A stretch of DNA of 64,000 nt from Dyadobacter sp. MSC1_007 (GTDB lineage: Bacteria; Bacteroidota; Bacteroidia; Cytophagales; Spirosomataceae), in assembly GCF_023667495.1 (NCBI RefSeq), contig NZ_JAMOZL010000007.1:62001-126000 (forward strand), given 5' to 3'. The notes beneath the pieces are model-generated. The model saw nothing but the letters and a program-made list of their open reading frames with translations. It ran no database searches and was not told where the DNA came from. Made by a program: the position numbers and the translations under genes. Shown here in pieces: positions 25,477-33,605 of the stretch; within the stretch, counting starts at the first letter, position 1; each line of letters opens with the position of its first letter.

Positions 25477-26349
25477 ATGTCCCTGGATCAGGATTTTGAA
25501 AACGAAGAAGAGGAAGGCGAAGGCAAAGAGATGTCGTTTCTTTCGCATCTTGAAGAGTTAAGATGGCATGTTATTCGCGCAGGTGGGTCCATTCTGGTAT
25601 TTGCCATTCTTGCTTTCGTATATATTGAAGAAATCTATCATTACGTCATCATAGCCCCTTCACAGTCCGACTTCTGGACTTATAAGATGCTATGTATGCT
25701 GGCGGACAAGGTCAACTATCCCGACCTGTGTATCAAAGCATTAAATTTTAAATTGCAAGCCATCGGAATGGGCGACCAGTTCACGATGAGTATGACCTCG
25801 TCCGTGATAGCCGGTCTTGTTTTCGCATTTCCCTACGCATTTTGGGAGGTTTGGCGATTTATCAAACCAGGTTTGAAGCCGGCGGAAAGAAGGTCTGCAC
25901 GCGGGGCGGTTTTTTATGTGACATTCCTGTTCTTCTCAGGGGTTTTGTTCGGATATTATATCGTTACGCCCCTGGCAATCAACTTCCTGGCCAATTTTAC
26001 ATTGGACCCTTCTATTATCAATGAGTTTAGCATTGCTTCCTATATTTCGCTGGTAGCAACGCTTACACTTGCCTGTGGTGTCGCATTCCAGCTGCCAATT
26101 GTGGTGTTTGTTCTTTCCAAAATAGGAATACTGACGCCTGCGTTCATGAGAGAATACAGGAAGCATTCGATGATTGTAATCCTGATCGTTGCGGCCATTA
26201 TCACACCATCACCCGACATTTACAGCCAGATATTGGTTGCGATTCCTTTATTCGTTCTTTTCGAAGTAAGTATTCTGGTTTCGGCGAAAGTGGAGCGTGA
26301 AAAACTTCGCGAAGAGAAAAGACTGGCGACATTGGGCGGTAACGAATAA
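25477..26349 (+). CDS. tatC: Sec-independent protein translocase TatC
   Basis: A 290-residue inner-membrane protein that recognises twin-arginine signal peptides. After an acidic leader (EEEEGEGKE) comes the family start MSFLSHLEELRWHVIRA, then six membrane segments, with FAFPYAFWEVWRFIKPGL and ITPSPDIYSQ as signatures. The C-terminus is a charged tail. A periplasmic insert between segments 1 and 2 is longer than in E. coli. tatA is not in the window. It ends 11 bases from the convergent AOS-family gene. Confidence 0.95.
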   Translation: MSLDQDFENEEEEGEGKEMSFLSHLEELRWHVIRAGGSILVFAILAFVYIEEIYHYVIIAPSQSDFWTYKMLCMLADKVNYPDLCIKALNFKLQAIGMGDQFTMSMTSSVIAGLVFAFPYAFWEVWRFIKPGLKPAERRSARGAVFYVTFLFFSGVLFGYYIVTPLAINFLANFTLDPSIINEFSIASYISLVATLTLACGVAFQLPIVVFVLSKIGILTPAFMREYRKHSMIVILIVAAIITPSPDIYSQILVAIPLFVLFEVSILVSAKVEREKLREEKRLATLGGNE

Positions 26350-26360
26350 CCGCTGATAGC

Positions 26361-27458
26361 TTAGTTATTCTGAAATTTCTTACAGACCTCGGCCAATCGG
26401 TCGAGGTCTTCTTTTTGGTGCAATGCAGTGATCGCTATGCGTGTTACCGGTGCATCAGAAGGAGACGGATATGCAAAGCGCGAAGCCATAATGCCATAGT
26501 CGAGCAAATAGCCGAAGAATGCCGGGTTTTTGGAACAGAAAACCGGATAGTCCGGCACCGAATCAAACAAGTCCAAAGCCGTGATCCGGTTGCTGAAATG
26601 GCGGATATTCTGAATCAGCACCGCGTGTGTCTGCTCGTAAACCTTCTTTTCCAATAACCTGCTCAATGCATATGCGTAGGCCGGAGCGGGTGGGGAGGCG
26701 CCTGCGTACCAGGGTGACTTCCTAAGAGAATCAGTGACGTGCTTGCTACCCCAAACTGCTCCTGCGGGTATGCCTAATGCTTTATTTAAAGAGGATACAA
26801 AAATAGTTTGTTGTTTTAAACTGGTGGGAAACTTTCCTGCCAAACCATTGCCCTTGCCCCCAAGCGCGCCCAATGAATGCGATTCATCGATAACGAGCCA
26901 GGTGTTGGGACCATCAGAAATGCTATTGAAAATGGTGAAATCGAATTGGCTTACCATAGGTGATCCGACTGCATCGGAACAAATAATGTGGGTTAAATCT
27001 CGCGAAGCGGCGTTTATTTTCTCAACCGTTTCGATCGCCCAGCTTTCCCAGGACTGACTTGAAGCGACAAAATCGTTTCCCCATAGTGCCGGATGAACAG
27101 ACGGCGCGTAATGATACCTGATTTTCATGGACTCCTGATGTTGGAAAACGACAGCCTCAATTTCCTTCATCACGATCTGTCCTGCCCACATTCCGGAAGA
27201 GACAATTATCGCAGAGGATGCACTTACAAAATCGGAAAACCGGCTTTCCGCCTCGTCGTAAATGGATAAGCGAAGACTGTTATTCCTTGAACTTCCAAAG
27301 TGGGTCCCGTACAAATCCAAGCCTTCTGAGATCAATCTACGAAAGTCTTCGTTGTGGCCCATTCCTAGGTAGTCAGTCCCGCTGAACCACAGGAATTCGG
27401 CTCCCTCGGTGGTTTTAACTGTGCGTCCGGGAAGGCTGTTGGTCTGGAAAATGCTCAC
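26361..27458 (-). CDS. AOS-family PLP enzyme (BioF/KBL-like), substrate unknown
   Basis: A 365-residue fold-type I PLP enzyme of the alpha-oxoamine synthase kind. Motifs aligning with 8-amino-7-oxononanoate synthase: GTHFGSSRNNS, APSVHPALW (PLP-stacking His), DESHSLGALGGKG (PLP-binding Asp and His) and SSLNKALGIPAG (Schiff-base Lys). The catalytic set is complete but the sequence is divergent from true BioF or Kbl, and no biotin genes are near. It begins with GTG at 27458; no ATG fits. It follows the dipeptide epimerase by eight bases, so the two are co-transcribed and may share a pathway around peptidoglycan-derived amino acids; that link is inference. Confidence 0.75.
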   Translation of the reverse strand: MSIFQTNSLPGRTVKTTEGAEFLWFSGTDYLGMGHNEDFRRLISEGLDLYGTHFGSSRNNSLRLSIYDEAESRFSDFVSASSAIIVSSGMWAGQIVMKEIEAVVFQHQESMKIRYHYAPSVHPALWGNDFVASSQSWESWAIETVEKINAASRDLTHIICSDAVGSPMVSQFDFTIFNSISDGPNTWLVIDESHSLGALGGKGNGLAGKFPTSLKQQTIFVSSLNKALGIPAGAVWGSKHVTDSLRKSPWYAGASPPAPAYAYALSRLLEKKVYEQTHAVLIQNIRHFSNRITALDLFDSVPDYPVFCSKNPAFFGYLLDYGIMASRFAYPSPSDAPVTRIAITALHQKEDLDRLAEVCKKFQNN

Positions 27459-27466
27459 GATAGGAT

Positions 27467-28489
27467 TTATTCAGAAGCGGATTTGAGAACGGCTCCGGAG
27501 CCATTGCCATCGGCATATATTATCTTTCCAAAATCGAATGTAACGCCGTCGGCAGGATCATTGCTGATCAGCAGCGAGCCGTCCATATCTACATAGTCGA
27601 GCAAAGGAAGCAGGTGCGCAATTGCAGAAATACCAACGCTTGTTTCGGTCATGCAACCTACCATCGTTTTCATTCCAAGCCTTTTGGCTTCCGCTATCAT
27701 ACGGAGCGCGGCTGTTGGTCCGCCGCATTTCGTGAGCTTAATGTTTACTCCGTGAAACAGGCCCTGACATTTTTGTACGTCGCTTTCGATGATACAACTT
27801 TCATCGGCAATCACGGGCAGCACACACGCGGAAAATACTTTTTTCATTCCTTCAATATCACCAGCGGCAAGAGGTTGCTCGATGAATTCGACGCCTAAAT
27901 CCCGAAGCTTTGGAGCGAGGTCGATGGTTTGCCTGGCTGTCCATGCACAGTTGGCGTCAACCCTGAAAATTGCATCGGTATTTTTGCGCAATGCCTCGAC
28001 AATACGAAGGTCTTCGTCGGTACCTAATTTGATCTTGTAAATAGGCCAGGGCATCTCCTTCATTTTGGCTACCATTTTTTCAATGGAGTCAATGCCGATC
28101 GTAAAGTTGGTCATCGGAATTTGCCCGATCGAAAGGCCCCAGTTTTCATACAGTTTGACACCCTTCTTTTTCGCAAATAGGTCCTGAGCGGCCTCGTCCA
28201 GTGCGCATTGGGCGAAAGAATTGGACAGGAGCACCGGATGAACGGCAGTCCAAAGCTCTTCTGCGGATTGGTAGGAGCCCTTTTCCACGATATCCCGCGC
28301 CATTTCCAGCGATTGGATCATATTATCGATCGTGACGCCGTAATAAGGATTGGAAGTGGCTTCGCCCAGCCCGGTGTGCTCGCCGTCATCCAGTTTGACG
28401 ATTAATGTCGGTTGTACATCACGCGAGTCGTGCGCGATGGTGAAGGTATGTTTGAGGTGAAGATTGAAAGTGTGGTAAGTGATTTTCAT
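27467..28489 (-). CDS. L-Ala-D/L-Glu epimerase (enolase superfamily)
   Basis: A 340-residue MR_MLE enolase-superfamily enzyme. It shows the paired catalytic Lys of the muconate-lactonising/epimerase group: YKIKLG and NIKLTKCGG, with Mg ligands in RVDANCAW, EFIEQPL and IADES. The CMTETSVG and DMDGSLLISNDP words match dipeptide epimerases that convert L-Ala-D-Glu from recycled murein. The ATG at 28489 replaces a TTG at 28504. It is 25 bases after nadK and eight before the AOS-family gene. Confidence 0.87.
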   Translation of the reverse strand: MKITYHTFNLHLKHTFTIAHDSRDVQPTLIVKLDDGEHTGLGEATSNPYYGVTIDNMIQSLEMARDIVEKGSYQSAEELWTAVHPVLLSNSFAQCALDEAAQDLFAKKKGVKLYENWGLSIGQIPMTNFTIGIDSIEKMVAKMKEMPWPIYKIKLGTDEDLRIVEALRKNTDAIFRVDANCAWTARQTIDLAPKLRDLGVEFIEQPLAAGDIEGMKKVFSACVLPVIADESCIIESDVQKCQGLFHGVNIKLTKCGGPTAALRMIAEAKRLGMKTMVGCMTETSVGISAIAHLLPLLDYVDMDGSLLISNDPADGVTFDFGKIIYADGNGSGAVLKSASE

Positions 28490-28514
28490 GAATGTCGGTG
28501 TCAAAAGTGAAGGG

Positions 28515-29390
28515 TCAGTTTCTCATGTCCAGGCCCCAGGAAAGTTTACTTCTTAGTGTATTTAGAAAACTGTCGTCTTTCATTTTGATGAGGCGGGCAA
28601 TAAATCCGGCCTTGCGGACGGTTAACTGCGTGTTTTCATCAACAATCCTCGAACGCGCGTCTAGTGAAACGAGGAAATTGCTGCTCCGGCTTTTTACTTC
28701 CAGCCTGATCACGGCGGTATCCTCTACCACCAGCGGCCTTACATTCAAATTATGCGGGCTAATGGGCGTAACGATGAAGTTTTGCGAATGCGGGACAAGT
28801 ACCGGCCCGCCACAGCTCAGCGAATAGCCGGTAGAGCCTGTCGGCGTAGAAACGATGAGGCCGTCGGCCCAGTAAGAGTTAAGAAATTCGTCATTCAGAT
28901 AGGTATGGACGGTGATCATCGAAGAAGTATCGGTTTTAGTGATCGTAAAATCATTCAAACCGAAGTTCAGACCGTCGAACAGATCGATATTGGATTCTAT
29001 CTCAACCAATGTACGTTCATCGATCCTGAACTGGCTGTTTTCCAGCGCAGCAATCATGTCCGTAATCCGCTCAGGTGGCACCGTCGCCAGAAATCCGAGC
29101 CTTCCGACATTGATCCCGATTGCGGGAATCTGCCTTCTTCCCACATGCGAAATGGTTTCCAGCAACGTGCCATCCCCTCCCATGCTCACGATCAGGCGTG
29201 CGTCTAACAACTCCTCCGGTTTGTCATAAACCAGTTCCGTGTTATGCGAAATGCCAGCCTGGTCCAGAAACGTCCGGAAGGCTTTTGAAAGCTGGACTTC
29301 AACTTTTCTGCGGGTCAGCTCACTGAACATATTTTCAATGAACGGGCGGGCGGACTCATTAAAGTTGCGTCCGTGAATGGCTATTTTCAT
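28515..29390 (-). CDS. nadK: NAD kinase
   Basis: A 291-residue cytoplasmic kinase that makes NADP from NAD. The signature SMGGDGTLLETI is at about residues 70-81, INVGRLGFLA follows, and the NE/D-type SPTGSTGYSLSCGGP and PISPHNL words are complete. The ATG at 29390 matches the family start MKIAIHGR; the longer frame from 29432 would overlap the promoter. First gene of a probable nadK, dipeptide epimerase, AOS-enzyme transcript. Confidence 0.95.
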   Translation of the reverse strand: MKIAIHGRNFNESARPFIENMFSELTRRKVEVQLSKAFRTFLDQAGISHNTELVYDKPEELLDARLIVSMGGDGTLLETISHVGRRQIPAIGINVGRLGFLATVPPERITDMIAALENSQFRIDERTLVEIESNIDLFDGLNFGLNDFTITKTDTSSMITVHTYLNDEFLNSYWADGLIVSTPTGSTGYSLSCGGPVLVPHSQNFIVTPISPHNLNVRPLVVEDTAVIRLEVKSRSSNFLVSLDARSRIVDENTQLTVRKAGFIARLIKMKDDSFLNTLRSKLSWGLDMRN

Positions 29391-29421
29391 GAAGGAAGAA
29401 GTAAGACATCTGGTTTCACCC

Positions 29422-29452
29422 GAAAGATACACGACAAAAATGCCGATTCAAA
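29422..29452 (-). promoter_or_regulatory. nadK promoter, near-consensus
   Basis: On the minus strand TTTG (29452-29449), 19 bases, then TATCTTTC (29429-29422), seven of eight -7 positions. The predicted transcript starts about 25 bases before the nadK ATG. Confidence 0.6.
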
Positions 29453-29482
29453 AGCGGTGGGTAGATTTACCAGCTGCGAAAA

Positions 29483-30154
29483 CTAGGTCGCAAGGTACCG
29501 TAAAAGCATATCCAGACGCTCCTGATCCAGACTTTCAACCGGATCGTTGGCATGTGCCTCCTCGATTTGGTAACCGAAACGTTCCAGGGTCGCGATAATG
29601 GGTGTGATATGGGTACGGTTGAGCTTTAATGTAAGCCGCGCCTCGTTGGCGGGGTCATAAACTTCACCCGACGAGTAATAGCTGCTGAGTATCTTGGTGC
29701 CGTTTGATTCTATTAACCGGCTGATTTCAGACAATGAATAGCTCCGTTCCGCGATTTTTAGGACAATCACTGCTCCTTTTTCCTGGACGCCCAGTTCATT
29801 CACGAAATGCTCGATCAGGTCGTTGACGAGTATGCTTCCCGCGAACGTCCGGTCATCATGCAATACCGGAATTACCAGCAGGGCAAATTGATTGACCAAG
29901 CGGAGCAATTCATAAGGATGCTGGTCTTCGGAAGCGAATATATCCTTGTGCTGAATGATTACTTTGGAAAGCTGCTCCGAAATATCGGGCATATCGAAGA
30001 GAATATCTTCGGAGACAATGCCCTGGTAGATGCCCGAGTCGGCGATCACCAATTGCTTTACGCCAAATTCATCCATCCAATCCAGTGCCGTGCCTACCGA
30101 ATCGGTCGGTTTCAGGACGGGAATCATTGGATTTATAAGGCTTGCAGCGAGCAT
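29483..30154 (-). CDS. CBS-domain protein
   Basis: A 223-residue soluble protein. A CBS pair fills residues about 1-130 (PMIPVLKPTDSVGTALDWM, FGVKQLVIAD, YQGIVSEDI, then LVIPVLHDDRTFAGSI); the remaining 90 residues resemble an ACT-like fold (KGAVIVLKIAERSYSLSEISRLIES). CBS pairs usually bind adenine nucleotides and regulate an attached function, but no catalytic domain is present. It lies upstream of nadK on the same strand with a 92-base gap holding the nadK promoter; to my knowledge CBS-nadK neighbourhood is common in Bacteroidota. Confidence 0.85.
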   Translation of the reverse strand: MLAASLINPMIPVLKPTDSVGTALDWMDEFGVKQLVIADSGIYQGIVSEDILFDMPDISEQLSKVIIQHKDIFASEDQHPYELLRLVNQFALLVIPVLHDDRTFAGSILVNDLIEHFVNELGVQEKGAVIVLKIAERSYSLSEISRLIESNGTKILSSYYSSGEVYDPANEARLTLKLNRTHITPIIATLERFGYQIEEAHANDPVESLDQERLDMLLRYLAT

Positions 30155-30243
30155 GGGTCAGAACGTCATTTTTCGAAGCTATAAAAAAACTATATATAGA
30201 TCAACTATGGTAACAAAGAAAATTTTTCAATAATTCAGACCTG

Positions 30244-31017
30244 TCAGGCTACCGGGACAGAAATCTGCTTTTCGAGGAAGCTTTCCAGGATCAAATTAAA
30301 TTCCTGTGGGTGTTCCATCATGGGTGCGTGACAGCATTTATCAATAAAATACAATTCCGAATTGGCAATCAACCGATTGAACTCGTAACCGACGTGTGGC
30401 GGAGTAATGGTGTCGTTAAGACCCCATACGAGTAAAGTCGGAACAGTTATCTGATGCAGGTCTTTAGCAAGATTGTGCCTCTGGGCCGATTTGGCTATCC
30501 CGACGATGCTCATGCATTTAGGAATGCTTGAAGTAGTTTCGAAAACCTCATCGACCAGATCCTTTGTGGCAACCTCGGGATCATAAAAAGTATAAGCTAC
30601 ACGCTCCTTGATATAATCATAACTGCCACGTTTCGGGAATGAACCTCCCATAGAGTTTTCAAAAAGGCCCGAGCTGCCGGTAAGCACCAGTCTCTGAACA
30701 TTTTCCTGATTTTTTAAGGTATAAAGCAAACCAATGTGGCCGCCCAGCGAATTGCCGATGACGGTAACATTTGTAAGATTTTTAAAAGAAACGAAATCTT
30801 CCAGAAATGCCAGCAAAGCTTCCAGTCCTGCCTCTCGCGGGGGTAGTTCGTAAATGGGCAGGAGTGGGATAATTACCCGGAACCGGGTTGAAAATTGCTC
30901 GATAATGCCATCCCAGTTACTCAACGCGCCGAAAAGGCCATGCAAAAGCAGTAACGTTTCGCCCTTTCCCTCATCTATAAACTGAAACCTGCCTTCTGCA
31001 TGTACTGGATATTTCAT
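30244..31017 (-). CDS. Alpha/beta hydrolase
   Basis: A 257-residue alpha/beta-hydrolase fold protein without a signal peptide. The oxyanion word LLLLHGLFGALSNW, the nucleophile elbow GNSLGGH (Ser about 99), the acid in WGLNDTITPP and the His in DKCCHAPMMEHP make a complete triad. The substrate cannot be told; relatives include esterases and C-C hydrolases. The CBS gene follows 89 bases on; the two may be co-transcribed or the CBS gene may use its own weak promoter near 30174-30204. Confidence 0.82.
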   Translation of the reverse strand: MKYPVHAEGRFQFIDEGKGETLLLLHGLFGALSNWDGIIEQFSTRFRVIIPLLPIYELPPREAGLEALLAFLEDFVSFKNLTNVTVIGNSLGGHIGLLYTLKNQENVQRLVLTGSSGLFENSMGGSFPKRGSYDYIKERVAYTFYDPEVATKDLVDEVFETTSSIPKCMSIVGIAKSAQRHNLAKDLHQITVPTLLVWGLNDTITPPHVGYEFNRLIANSELYFIDKCCHAPMMEHPQEFNLILESFLEKQISVPVA

Positions 31018-31430
31018 TCTCTTGTGGATTTAAAACCATTTATAACTTATCAAAGAAACTAGTGCATGATTAGGTTACTCTACAAAACTAGTTATTTTTT
31101 TGATTGTTTGATGCTGTAAAGTAACAAACGCGTTTTGAATTTCTTGTAAATATTATATTATTAATTAAATAATAAGTCGATTAACATAGAAAGGTGCAAT
31201 TCTCTGTCCTATTATGCTAAGAGACTTCGACGATCACAGCCAGGTAAATTTCCGCTCCGTTTGTCTTAACCATATGACTGCCAAAAAACACGATCAGGCT
31301 AGTGTAAAATGGCCGTTGACAAGATTTCGGCTGGTACCAGATCGTCGTAACCGAAATTTAGCGAGAATATATCTTTAAAAGGATTAGAAAAAAATTAAAA
31401 CGGCGGCAGATTGTCGCTTTCAAAGTAATT
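31018..31430. other. 413-base intergenic stretch with a 54-codon frame and a hairpin
   Basis: The first 170 bases are AT-rich. From 31214 to 31378 an ATG-to-TAA frame of 54 codons runs on the plus strand (MLRDFDDHSQ... ending LARIYL, basic C-terminus, no motif recognised, no good Shine-Dalgarno). Inside it, atttcgg (31324-31330) pairs with ccgaaat (31351-31357) around the palindrome ctggtaccag. A TATCTTTA word (31370-31377) lies 53 bases before the next ATG. No tRNA, riboswitch or transposon end is recognised. It could be a decayed gene or a regulatory leader. Confidence 0.3.
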
Positions 31431-32339
31431 ATGGGAAGATATTACATTATAGCGATCTTATTGGTCTTACAGATTCCGTTGGCTGGCACATTCGCTCAAA
31501 CCACGATGCCCTTGTATCCGAGTGCAATTCCCAATTCCATTGATGCGGCAAATCAGGAGACGCGGGACAAGAATGTAATAAAAAACGTTTCCGTGCCGGA
31601 CCTGACCATGTTTCTTCCCGCCCCGGGCACCGCTAATGGATCGGCGGTGATTGTGTGTCCCGGTGGTGGTTACGGCATTCTGGTGATCGAATGGGAAGGT
31701 TATCGGATAGCGAAGGAGCTCAATAGGGCCGGTATCGCGGCCTTTGTGCTTAAATACCGTTTGCCATCCGACCGCACTATGAAGGATAAGTCGCTCGGCC
31801 CTTTACAGGACGCCCAACAGGCTATCAAGACTGTCCGGGAGCGTGCGGAAGAGTGGAAGATCGATCCGGCGAAAATCGGTATCATGGGTTTTTCCGCCGG
31901 TGGACATCTCGCTGCAACTGCCGGGACGCATTTTGACAGCACGTTTATTGACAATCCAAAAAAGACCAGCCTCCGTCCCGATTTTATGATCCTCGTTTAT
32001 CCGGTGATCAGTTTAGTGGATAAAGTAGGCCATAAGGGCTCAGCTGGCAACCTGCTTGGTCAGGCACCGACGATGGAGAAGGTCAAATATTTCTCCAACG
32101 AGTTGCAGGTGACTGCCTCCACGCCGCCTACATACCTTACGCACGCGGGCGACGACACCGTCGTGCCCGTTTCGAACAGCATCATATTTTACCAGGCACT
32201 GAATGCCAAAAGTATCCCGTCCGATTTGCACATTTACTCGAAAGGGCAACACGGCTATCCGAATGTCCCCGCTTTCGATGAATGGTTTGGTCGTTGCCTG
32301 AATTGGATGCGCACCACCGGTTTTCTGCCTGCTCAATAG
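31431..32339 (+). CDS. Secreted alpha/beta hydrolase, carbohydrate-esterase/lipase-like
   Basis: A 302-residue exported esterase-type protein. The signal peptide has the core YIIAILLVLQIPL and ends TFA before Gln. VCPGGGYGIL is the oxyanion loop, GFSAGGH the nucleophile elbow, HAGDDTVVP the acid and SKGQHGYPN the His, so the triad is complete. Similar enzymes in Bacteroidota (Axe1- or BD-FAE-like) remove acetyl or feruloyl groups from plant polysaccharides; the substrate here is inferred only. It stands alone, stop to stop with the CapD-like gene two bases away. Confidence 0.82.
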   Translation: MGRYYIIAILLVLQIPLAGTFAQTTMPLYPSAIPNSIDAANQETRDKNVIKNVSVPDLTMFLPAPGTANGSAVIVCPGGGYGILVIEWEGYRIAKELNRAGIAAFVLKYRLPSDRTMKDKSLGPLQDAQQAIKTVRERAEEWKIDPAKIGIMGFSAGGHLAATAGTHFDSTFIDNPKKTSLRPDFMILVYPVISLVDKVGHKGSAGNLLGQAPTMEKVKYFSNELQVTASTPPTYLTHAGDDTVVPVSNSIIFYQALNAKSIPSDLHIYSKGQHGYPNVPAFDEWFGRCLNWMRTTGFLPAQ

Positions 32340-32341
32340 CA

Positions 32342-33487
32342 TTATCCCGCAACAGGGCCAGGCTCGACGTCCAGCTTTTCAAAATGTGAATTGCTGCTGA
32401 TGTATTCAGGAATTGCCATCTTCAATACGGCTACCATACTCTCATGGTGGCCGGAATCCAGCGTTTGCAACAGCTCAGCCATCGACAATTTCATGCAGAT
32501 GGCAGGATATTGCGGAAATGGGATAGTCCTGATCTTCGAATGACGCGCCGCTGTTCCTGCACAAACATCGGATGGCTCTTCATGTAACTTCTCACCCGGC
32601 CGCAGTCCGATATATTTCAGCTTAATATCAATATCCGGCCGTAAGCCCGAGCGTATGATCATTTGTTTCGCAATATCGACGATCCGGACAGGGGCGCCCA
32701 TGTCGAAACACAGTGTTTCGTTTCCGGGACTGATTGCGGCCGCTTCCAGTACCAACTGGCACGCTTCGGATACCGTCATCATGTAACGTTCCGCGTCTGG
32801 GTGTGTGATGGTTATTGGCCCACCCTGGTGTATTTGTTTTGTAAATTGATGCAGAAACGAGCCATTAGAACCGAGTACATTCCCGAATCGCGTCACAATA
32901 AACCTCGTTGAGCCGTCGTATTCCCGGGCTAAGTGCTGTAAATAGAGTTCGCCAAACCGTTTGGTGGCACCCATGACGCTGGCTGGTTTTAAGGCTTTGT
33001 CGGTGGATATAAATACGAATTTTGCGATGCCGTATGCCAGGGCGAGGTCTGCCAGTATTGCTGTGCCTATGATATTGGTTTTGATGGCTTCATACGGGTG
33101 TTTTTCCATGAATGGCACATGCTTATAGGCGGCAGTATGGAAAATAGCCCCGGTCTGATGTTTTGAAAATATTGCAGCCATCCTGAGAACGTCGGTAATG
33201 TCAGCGACATAACTATGCATTTCGACGTCGGGAAAGCAATGTCGCAAATGCAGGTCGAGGTCGTGGAGCTGGGATTCGGATTGATCGATCAGAATGAGCT
33301 TCGCAGGCGCGTAGGTGCAAAGCTGCGACGTGAGCTCGCTTCCGATGGACCCCGCCGCGCCTGTGATCATGATGGTCGCATTGGCCACGTTGGCGGTAAT
33401 GTTTTCCTGCGGGAGGATGATCGCCTCGCGGCCAAGAAGGTCTTCGGGAATGAAGTTTTTCGGATAGTGGTGATTTTGACCGTACAT
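32342..33487 (-). CDS. Short CapD/WbpM-type nucleotide-sugar 4,6-dehydratase
   Basis: A 381-residue extended SDR enzyme. The linker word PEDLLGRE begins the protein directly; MITGAAGSIGSEL is the NAD-binding loop, HTAAYKHVPFME, FISTDKALKPASVMGATKR (catalytic region) and LRPGEKLHEE follow. Family members act on UDP-HexNAc (inverting or non-inverting 4,6-dehydratases) in surface-glycan synthesis. The usual N-terminal membrane domain of CapD/PglF (about 250 residues) is absent, so this is a soluble form, like FlaA1 in architecture. No other glycan genes adjoin it. Confidence 0.85.
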   Translation of the reverse strand: MYGQNHHYPKNFIPEDLLGREAIILPQENITANVANATIMITGAAGSIGSELTSQLCTYAPAKLILIDQSESQLHDLDLHLRHCFPDVEMHSYVADITDVLRMAAIFSKHQTGAIFHTAAYKHVPFMEKHPYEAIKTNIIGTAILADLALAYGIAKFVFISTDKALKPASVMGATKRFGELYLQHLAREYDGSTRFIVTRFGNVLGSNGSFLHQFTKQIHQGGPITITHPDAERYMMTVSEACQLVLEAAAISPGNETLCFDMGAPVRIVDIAKQMIIRSGLRPDIDIKLKYIGLRPGEKLHEEPSDVCAGTAARHSKIRTIPFPQYPAICMKLSMAELLQTLDSGHHESMVAVLKMAIPEYISSNSHFEKLDVEPGPVAG

Positions 33488-33548
33488 AATAAGTATATCT
33501 TTCTGTGTGATGGATATACTTGATACGCGGGTTTACACATTAGGTCAC

Positions 33549-33583
33549 AAAAAAGAGCTGCAAAAAATGTACAGCTCTTTTTG
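33549..33583. terminator. Terminator of the nuoKLMN transcript
   Basis: Arms aaaaagagctg (33550-33560) and cagctcttttt (33572-33582) with an 11-base loop; on the minus strand the stem is followed by a T run. It lies 23 bases after the nuoN stop and before the CapD-like gene, which reads the same way. Confidence 0.8.
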
Positions 33584-33605
33584 TAATCCGATAAACGGCA
33601 ATACG

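Noticed and set aside
25477..26349. Tat substrate or tatA gene next to tatC
   Set aside because: No frame nearby has a twin-arginine signal or the TatA helix; the neighbours are pdhA and the AOS-family gene.
29483..31017. CBS protein plus alpha/beta hydrolase as a defence or signalling module
   Set aside because: The order next to nadK looks like an ordinary chromosomal neighbourhood; nothing links them to nucleases or effectors.
31214..31378. Annotating the 54-codon frame as a definite gene
   Set aside because: It lacks a ribosome-binding site, recognisable motif and clear promoter, so it is only noted within the intergenic entry.
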